Source: Shuttleworthia sp045545575
Lineage (GTDB): Bacteria; Bacillota; Clostridia; Lachnospirales; Lachnospiraceae
DNA length: 36,069 nt
NCBI GenBank assembly: GCA_045545575.1
Contig: JAZQBE010000023.1
Span: forward strand, 1-36,069
Direction: 5' to 3'
The position numbers and the translations under genes were made by a program. The notes under the pieces were generated by a model. It saw only the letters and a program-made list of their open reading frames with translations. It searched no databases and had not been told where the DNA came from. Positions within the stretch are counted from its first letter, which is position 1. Every line of letters begins with the position of its first letter. Shown piece by piece: positions 31,797-36,069 of the stretch.

Positions 31797-32468
31797 TTAT
31801 CTGTGCCTTTTCCTGTAGTCCTCCGCGATGGGCGCGAGCATTTCTTCACTGTCGAACGCTTTGGACATCTCCGGCGCCGATCCGCAGGCGCGGGCGCAGC
31901 TGACCAGCTTCGACATCACGGAGTAATTCAGCTGCGTGCCGGCGCTGTCGTTCTCATAGCGCACCGCTCGGCTCTTTTCGACGCCGAACCGGCCGGCCAC
32001 CGCGACGGCGTCGATGTTCGCGCCGAGGAAGATGAATTCCCAGTGGTGCTTCTCCTTCTTTTTCTCCACCATCTTCTTTACCTTTTCATAAGTATACTCC
32101 CGGCTGGCGTTTTCCATGCCGTCGGTCGTGATGATGAAGAGCGTCTTCTCGGGCCGCTCGGCTTCCGGCATCTTCTTCTGCACATGACCGATGTGGTCGA
32201 TGGCACCGCCGACGGCGTCAAGGAGCGCGGTGCATCCGCGGACATAGTACTCTTTGTCCGTGATCGGCTGCACGGCCGAGAGCGCTTTCCGGTCGTGGAG
32301 CACCTCTATGGAGTCGTCGAAGAGCACCGTGGAAAAGATCGCCTCGCCCTCTTCTTCCTTCTGTTTCTTCAGCATGGCATTGTAGCCGCCGATGGTGTCG
32401 GACTCCAGCCCGCCCATGGATCCGCTGCGGTCTAAGATGAACACGATTTCCGTTAATCCTTTTTTCAT
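31797..32468 (-). CDS. Von Willebrand factor A (TerY-like) cytosolic protein
   Basis: The 223-residue protein is one vWA domain with an intact MIDAS: D13-R-S15-G-S17-M near the N-terminus, a central Thr in YYVRGCTALLDAV, and IITTDGMENAS. It has no signal peptide or membrane segment, so it acts in the cytoplasm. The layout matches stand-alone vWA proteins related to TerY, found with tellurite-resistance or phosphorylation systems. No Ter kinase or phosphatase gene is visible here. GAGAGG lies upstream of the ATG. A TATACT box (plus 32524-32529) is about 60 nt upstream as a possible -10. It lies after the macro-domain gene but a terminator separates them. Confidence 0.88.
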   Translation of the reverse strand: MKKGLTEIVFILDRSGSMGGLESDTIGGYNAMLKKQKEEEGEAIFSTVLFDDSIEVLHDRKALSAVQPITDKEYYVRGCTALLDAVGGAIDHIGHVQKKMPEAERPEKTLFIITTDGMENASREYTYEKVKKMVEKKKEKHHWEFIFLGANIDAVAVAGRFGVEKSRAVRYENDSAGTQLNYSVMSKLVSCARACGSAPEMSKAFDSEEMLAPIAEDYRKRHR

Positions 32469-32543
32469 GGTCTGCCTCTCTTTCTTTTGAAGGATGAGCC
32501 TTCGGTTTCCTTACTGCAAGCTCAGTATAAGGGGCAGGACATG

Positions 32544-32567
32544 AAAAAAGGTCGCCCGCGAAGCGAC
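32544..32567 (-). terminator. Intrinsic terminator of the macro-domain gene
   Basis: On the minus strand GTCGC/GCGAC (plus 32551-32555 and 32563-32567) is followed after one base pair by six T's (32544-32549). It lies about 55 nt after the stop at 32621. A second hairpin with a T-tract on the plus strand lies at about 32585-32612. Confidence 0.65.
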
Positions 32568-32620
32568 AAATGAAGAAACGCTTTGCGGACGGCCTTTGCC
32601 GTCTGTTTTTTGGGGAATCA

Positions 32621-33931
32621 TCATGCGCCCAGCAGCGGCTCGTCATGTTCGAACAGCGCCAGGTTGATGGTATAGGCGTCGTAAACGCCGTTTTCAATAA
32701 AGTATTCGATGATCAGGTCGAACCGGCTGCTCGGCGACAGTGCGTAACCGGCGCGCGCGAGCAGATCTTTGGTCTCGTCCAGGTTCAGCTGCAGCGCCAG
32801 CGCAAACGCGACGGCTGTGTTCTTTTTCGGCTGATAGTGCGGATTGCTTCGGATCTTCGAGAACAGCTTGCGGTCCACGTTGGCGCGCTTGTACACCTCG
32901 GTATCCGAATACCCCTTCTCGTCGATCCAGTAAAAAAGGCTCTCCTGCCAGGTGTCCGCCAGATGCGAGACAGCCTCGTCGAGCGTCTTCCGAGGTTTCG
33001 ATAAAAGCACGGGTTCCGGCGCCGTTTCCTCCGCGGCCGTCTCTTCCCGGAAAGCCGGCGCTTCCGCGGCATCGGCCGCCTCGCGCAGGGCTTCGGCTTC
33101 CTCGCGGATTGCTTCCTGCCGTTTCTCCTTCCGGCCCGGAAGGATCCCGTCAAACAAACGCCGCCGGCGTCGTTCGCTGCGCTCTGTGTGTTCCGGCGGA
33201 ACCGTCGCGGACGCATTGGCTGCGGGTGTTTTTGCCGCAGACGGGGGTGCCATTCCTGCCGCAGGCGAAGGCGCCATCCCCGCGGCGGGTGCATGGTACA
33301 TCGCCCCGGCCGCCGTCGCGTTTTCCGGCCGCGGCGGCTGCAGGTGATGGATCGAGGCCTGGGAGGCCATGGCGGCGCCGTATTCCATCGCGGCCCGGTC
33401 CGCCGCTTCGCGTTCGCTGATGAAGCTGTCGACCCCGTCGAACAGCTGTCCCGAAAGGACAAAGGACATCCGGTCAAAGACGACGAGAATCACGTCCATC
33501 TCGACGACTTTCAGAAACGCCCGGATTTCGGAGACGGCGATCTGCAGCGCTTCTTCCTTCGGGAAGCCGTAGGTCCCCGTGGAAATCAGCGGAAAGGCCA
33601 CACTCTGACACTCGAGCCCCTGGGCCAGGCGCAGACTGCTGCGGTAGCAGGCGCGAACGACGTCGCGCTCCCCGTTCTCCCCGCCGGTCCAGACGGGACC
33701 GACCGTGTGGATGACATATTTCGCCGGCAGGGCAAAGGCCGGTGTTGCGGCCGCATGACCGGGCTCGATCCGCCCGATCCTTTCGCGCGCCGCCAGAAGC
33801 TCCTCCATGCCGGCCGCCGCATACACGGCCGCGTCGCTTCCGCCGCCGCAGACGGGAAGCGGATTCGCGGAGTTGACGATGGCGTCCGCCCGAACGTGCG
33901 TGATGTCGTTTCGAATGATGGAAAATGCCAT
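32621..33931 (-). CDS. Macro-domain protein fused to a C-terminal HTH-like helical domain
   Basis: The protein has 436 residues. Residues 1-170 are a macro domain with ADAIVNSANP, GGGSDAAVYAAAG and the phosphate loop ISTGTYGFP. This fold binds ADP-ribose and often removes it from proteins or nucleic acids. Residues 190-320 are an Ala/Pro then charged linker. The C-terminal 110 residues (TWQESLFYWIDEKGYSDTEV...KLFSKIRSNPHYQPKKNTAV) are all-helical and look like an XRE-type HTH unit followed by helices (ALALQLNLDETKDLLARAGY). The fused domain could bind DNA/RNA or a partner protein; its function is unknown. AAAGAGG precedes the ATG. It lies 66 nt after the PIN-like gene with a hairpin between them. 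Confidence 0.85.
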   Translation of the reverse strand: MAFSIIRNDITHVRADAIVNSANPLPVCGGGSDAAVYAAAGMEELLAARERIGRIEPGHAAATPAFALPAKYVIHTVGPVWTGGENGERDVVRACYRSSLRLAQGLECQSVAFPLISTGTYGFPKEEALQIAVSEIRAFLKVVEMDVILVVFDRMSFVLSGQLFDGVDSFISEREAADRAAMEYGAAMASQASIHHLQPPRPENATAAGAMYHAPAAGMAPSPAAGMAPPSAAKTPAANASATVPPEHTERSERRRRRLFDGILPGRKEKRQEAIREEAEALREAADAAEAPAFREETAAEETAPEPVLLSKPRKTLDEAVSHLADTWQESLFYWIDEKGYSDTEVYKRANVDRKLFSKIRSNPHYQPKKNTAVAFALALQLNLDETKDLLARAGYALSPSSRFDLIIEYFIENGVYDAYTINLALFEHDEPLLGA

Positions 33932-33956
33932 GGATCTGCCTCTTTCCGGATGGAAA

Positions 33957-33990
33957 GAAAGCCATTCTGCTTATAAACAGAATGGCTTTC
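33957..33990 (-). terminator. Hairpin between PIN-like and macro-domain genes
   Basis: Perfect 13-bp arms (33957-33969 and 33978-33990) enclose an 8-base loop. On the minus strand it is followed by TTTCC, a weak U-tract, so termination is probably partial and the macro gene may be read through. Confidence 0.75.
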
Positions 33991-33997
33991 GAATTTC

Positions 33998-35395
33998 CTA
34001 CAGCTGCTGAATGGTCTTTAAGCTGCTCTTAAACAGGCTGTAATACTGGCGTCCGCGGGTGGCGCCGAAGTTGTGGACAAAGCTGCGGTACAGCCCCGCA
34101 TAGTTTGTCGCGTTGCCTTCAAAGATGATGGCTTTGATGCGGTCCGCGTCGTCGGCCGGATACCCGAGGTAGCTTAAGAACGCGCCGACAAAGGCGTCCG
34201 CACGCTCGTCTCTGCCGTCTAAGAGACGTCCCGACAGGCGCTGCTGCCATTCGCGGTCGCCCCGGAGCATCTGATAGGCCGCGTTGCCGTCCTCGGATCC
34301 GAGTACGTGCACCAGCGCTTCGTGGTATTCGCCGAGGCCCTTCGCGGGCAGCGCCGCGCCTAAGGCATCGATGAATGCCGCCACGCCGGGATGCAGCCGC
34401 CCTTCCCCGTCAAAGACGGGCGGAAGCACGGTCTCCGCGCTGACAGCCGTCAGTTCGAGCGCGACCTCTTCCGGGGTCTTCGCCACGATCTCGGCCGGTT
34501 CCGGCGCAGAAGCGTCCTGCTTCTTGGTCTTGTCTTTCTTCTTCTTTTTCTTCTTCTCGCCGTCTTCCGGTTTTACCTTGTCCGCCTTGGCCTTTTTGCT
34601 CTTCGCCGCCTTCTCTTCCGTCACCTCCGAAAGGCCGGCGCCCGTCGTTTTCAGGGCTTCGTCCTTCGGCGTTTCGGTTTTCGGTACGTCGTTTTTCGGC
34701 GCATCGCTCTTTTGCTGCGTCTGCGTCCGGCTGCCGCGGGAAGGCTTGCCGTTTCCCTCGGCAGACGTGCGTGCGGTTTCCTGCGGCACAGCTGCGTTCA
34801 CCGCCGCGTCCGCGCGTTTCTGTTCTTTCGCGGATGCTGCCGCCTTCGTCCTGTCCGCCCCGGATTCCGCCGCGTTCTTTGTCGGCGCGGCATTTGCGGG
34901 AGCGTCCGGCTTTGCGGGCTTCTTTGCCTGCGCAAGATACGCGGGCGGCGTGGAACGGTTCTGATTGCGGGACGAATACCGTACGCCTCCGCGGGACGTT
35001 CTGCGCGCACGGGGCGTGCCGGTCTGCACGGACGTGCGGCTGATCTTGATGCCTTCCACGGTCCAGTAACGCACCACCGGGTCATAGCCGGTGTCGTTGG
35101 ACAGGATGACGAACGTATCTCTCGGATGCCGTGCAATCAGTGCCCCCAGCTGGGAAACCAGCTGGAAATCCAGCGCGTTCGTTCCGGTAAAGCAGCGCTT
35201 CCAGATCACCTGATTCTCCCTGGCCGTCAGCTGGCTGATGCTGGCCACGGACATGTTCGCGCTGTTCTCTGTATAGAAGACAAAAATCTGATCCCGGCTG
35301 CCGAGGTCGTCAATCGCCTTGACCCAGGCGTCGTTTAAGTTCTCGCTGTCCACAAGGTAGATCGTCTTGCTTCCGAATCCAAAATCGAACTCCAT
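33998..35395 (-). CDS. PIN-like-domain protein with long charged linker and C-terminal helical domain
   Basis: The protein has 465 residues. Residues 8-120 resemble a PIN-like nuclease: strand YLVDSENL (Asp16), FVFYTENS (Glu43), ALDFQLVSQLG (Asp76), then FVILSNDTGYDPVV (Asp101/Asp105). The acidic spacing suits metal-dependent RNA cleavage, but activity is not shown. Residues 125-315 are Ala/Lys/Thr-rich low complexity with a KKKKKKKDKTKK run that could bind nucleic acid. The last 130 residues are helical (GEYHEALVHVLGSEDGNAAYQML...GRQYYSLFKSSLKTIQQL) and of unknown family. A very strong ribosome binding site (AAAGGAGGTGAG) and an extended -10 promoter precede it. Confidence 0.8.
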   Translation of the reverse strand: MEFDFGFGSKTIYLVDSENLNDAWVKAIDDLGSRDQIFVFYTENSANMSVASISQLTARENQVIWKRCFTGTNALDFQLVSQLGALIARHPRDTFVILSNDTGYDPVVRYWTVEGIKISRTSVQTGTPRARRTSRGGVRYSSRNQNRSTPPAYLAQAKKPAKPDAPANAAPTKNAAESGADRTKAAASAKEQKRADAAVNAAVPQETARTSAEGNGKPSRGSRTQTQQKSDAPKNDVPKTETPKDEALKTTGAGLSEVTEEKAAKSKKAKADKVKPEDGEKKKKKKKDKTKKQDASAPEPAEIVAKTPEEVALELTAVSAETVLPPVFDGEGRLHPGVAAFIDALGAALPAKGLGEYHEALVHVLGSEDGNAAYQMLRGDREWQQRLSGRLLDGRDERADAFVGAFLSYLGYPADDADRIKAIIFEGNATNYAGLYRSFVHNFGATRGRQYYSLFKSSLKTIQQL

Positions 35396-35439
35396 CTCTT
35401 CTCACCTCCTTTCTTTTTTATTTTGGAACAATCCGATAG

Positions 35440-35448
35440 ATCATACCA
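35440..35448 (-). promoter_or_regulatory. Candidate extended -10 promoter of the PIN-like gene
   Basis: On the minus strand TGG directly precedes TATGAT (plus 35440-35445), giving the extended -10 form TGnTATGAT, about 45 nt before the start codon. No good -35 is present, which extended -10 promoters tolerate. It starts just after the nagA stop. Confidence 0.5.
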
Positions 35449-35452
35449 CATT

Positions 35453-36069
35453 TCATGGCAAAAAAACACCCCTGTGCATGACCCGCACGGTTTCCAGTTT
35501 CTCGTTCCAGAGGACCAGATCCGCCTGCCGGCCCTCGGCCAGCAGTCCGTATTCGTCTTCTTTCCCGATGCTTTTCGCCGCATTCCATGTCGCACAGCGG
35601 ATCGCCGTTTCCAGCGGGATACCCATTTCCGTTACCGCGGTGCGTACGATGTCCGGCAAAGGCGTGACCGAGCCGGCCAGCGCGCCGCCGCCCGAAGCCG
35701 GGTCACCGCTTAAAACCGCGCGTTTTCCCTGCACCGTCACCTCGAGACCGCCCAGCGTATACACGCCGTCGCCCAGCCCGGCCGCCCGCATGGTATCGCT
35801 GATCAGAACGACGCGGTCCGCACCCAGTGCAGCAAAGGCCGCGCGCACCGCTGCGGGATGGATATGGATGCCGTCGCAGATGAGCTCCGCGTCCACCGAC
35901 GGACTGTCAAGCACGGCGCCGACGGTTCCCGGCTCGCGGTGAGAAAATCCGCGCATGGCGTTGAACAGGTGAACCGCGTGCGAAGCGCCGCTTTCGACGG
36001 CGCTGCGGGCTGCGTCGTAACCGGCGTCGGTGTGGCACAGAGACGAAGTCGGATCGTAGCCATGTCGTT
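35453..36069 (-). CDS. nagA: N-acetylglucosamine-6-phosphate deacetylase, C-terminal part
   Basis: About 204 residues are visible, open to the high-coordinate edge; the N-terminus with the HxH metal site lies outside the window. Seen here are SSLCHTDAGYD (a His-Thr-Asp in the metal/substrate region, often GHSDA), HAVHLFNAMRGFSHREPG, LICDGIHIHP, and the catalytic Asp in VVLISDTMRAAG. The C-terminus is LLAEGRQADLVLWNEKLE. NagA removes the acetyl group from GlcNAc-6-phosphate, giving glucosamine-6-phosphate for wall recycling or amino-sugar use. It ends 57 nt before the PIN-like gene start. The first methionine inside the window (35956) is internal, not the start. Confidence 0.93.
   Translation of the reverse strand, partial: RHGYDPTSSLCHTDAGYDAARSAVESGASHAVHLFNAMRGFSHREPGTVGAVLDSPSVDAELICDGIHIHPAAVRAAFAALGADRVVLISDTMRAAGLGDGVYTLGGLEVTVQGKRAVLSGDPASGGGALAGSVTPLPDIVRTAVTEMGIPLETAIRCATWNAAKSIGKEDEYGLLAEGRQADLVLWNEKLETVRVMHRGVFLP

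Noticed and set aside
32585..32612. Plus-strand terminator-like hairpin with T6
   Set aside because: No plus-strand gene lies upstream; the minus-strand terminator at 32544-32567 better explains the gap.

Overview
The window looks like chromosomal DNA from a GC-rich Gram-positive anaerobe of the Clostridia (Bacillota). Three things point there: strong AGGAGG-type ribosome binding sites, LPXTG proteins with pilus sortases and no outer-membrane genes, and anaerobic 2-oxoacid:ferredoxin chemistry next to PadR/DUF2812 and VTC/DUF4956 gene pairs. The species cannot be named from the sequence. Almost every gene is on the minus strand; the one clear plus-strand gene is an AT-richer P-loop ATPase.

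Layout. (1) 1-4344: an arylpyruvate operon, iorA-iorB-arylacetate CoA ligase-tandem ACT protein-amidohydrolase (cut by the window edge). (2) 4345-5701: an insertion-like patch with three 29-bp-period repeats followed by a lone plus-strand ATPase. (3) 5759-7455: a DUF2812 membrane protein and a PadR regulator. (4) 7581-11287: a four-gene ABC-2-type transporter operon (membrane protein, lipoprotein, membrane protein, ATPase) behind a clear promoter with a repeated GTATCGAT motif. (5) 11353-11640: plus-strand remnants of a hipB-hipA toxin-antitoxin pair. (6) 11667-25865: a seven-gene sortase-dependent pilus operon of about 14 kb. Its order is coiled-coil protein, signal peptidase I, a 2746-residue CHAP + vWA + Cna-B/SpaA adhesin (LPNTG), major pilin (LPETG), class C sortase, Cna-B minor pilin (LPQTG) and a second sortase. 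(7) 26059-27507: a zinc-ribbon membrane protein behind a promoter and a terminator-like leader. (8) 27788-31616: a two-component system downstream of a DUF4956/VTC-domain pair. (9) 31797-35395: a vWA protein, a macro-domain/HTH-like fusion and a PIN-like nuclease-type protein. (10) 35453-end: the C-terminal part of nagA.

How the genes may work together. The pilus operon looks self-contained: SPase I would process the precursors, the class C sortase would polymerise the LPETG pilin, the second sortase would anchor the fibre or load the LPQTG protein, and the giant protein would be the tip. The ior-ligase cluster should convert aromatic amino-acid-derived 2-oxoacids to arylacetyl-CoA and arylacetates. 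The two-component system may control the VTC/DUF4956 operon, whose promoter carries an 11-bp-period direct repeat typical of OmpR-family sites. The most unusual items are the N-terminal His/Cys repeats plus CHAP domain on the pilus adhesin, the iteron-like repeats before the lone ATPase, the leader of the zinc-ribbon gene, and the PIN/macro/vWA neighbourhood.
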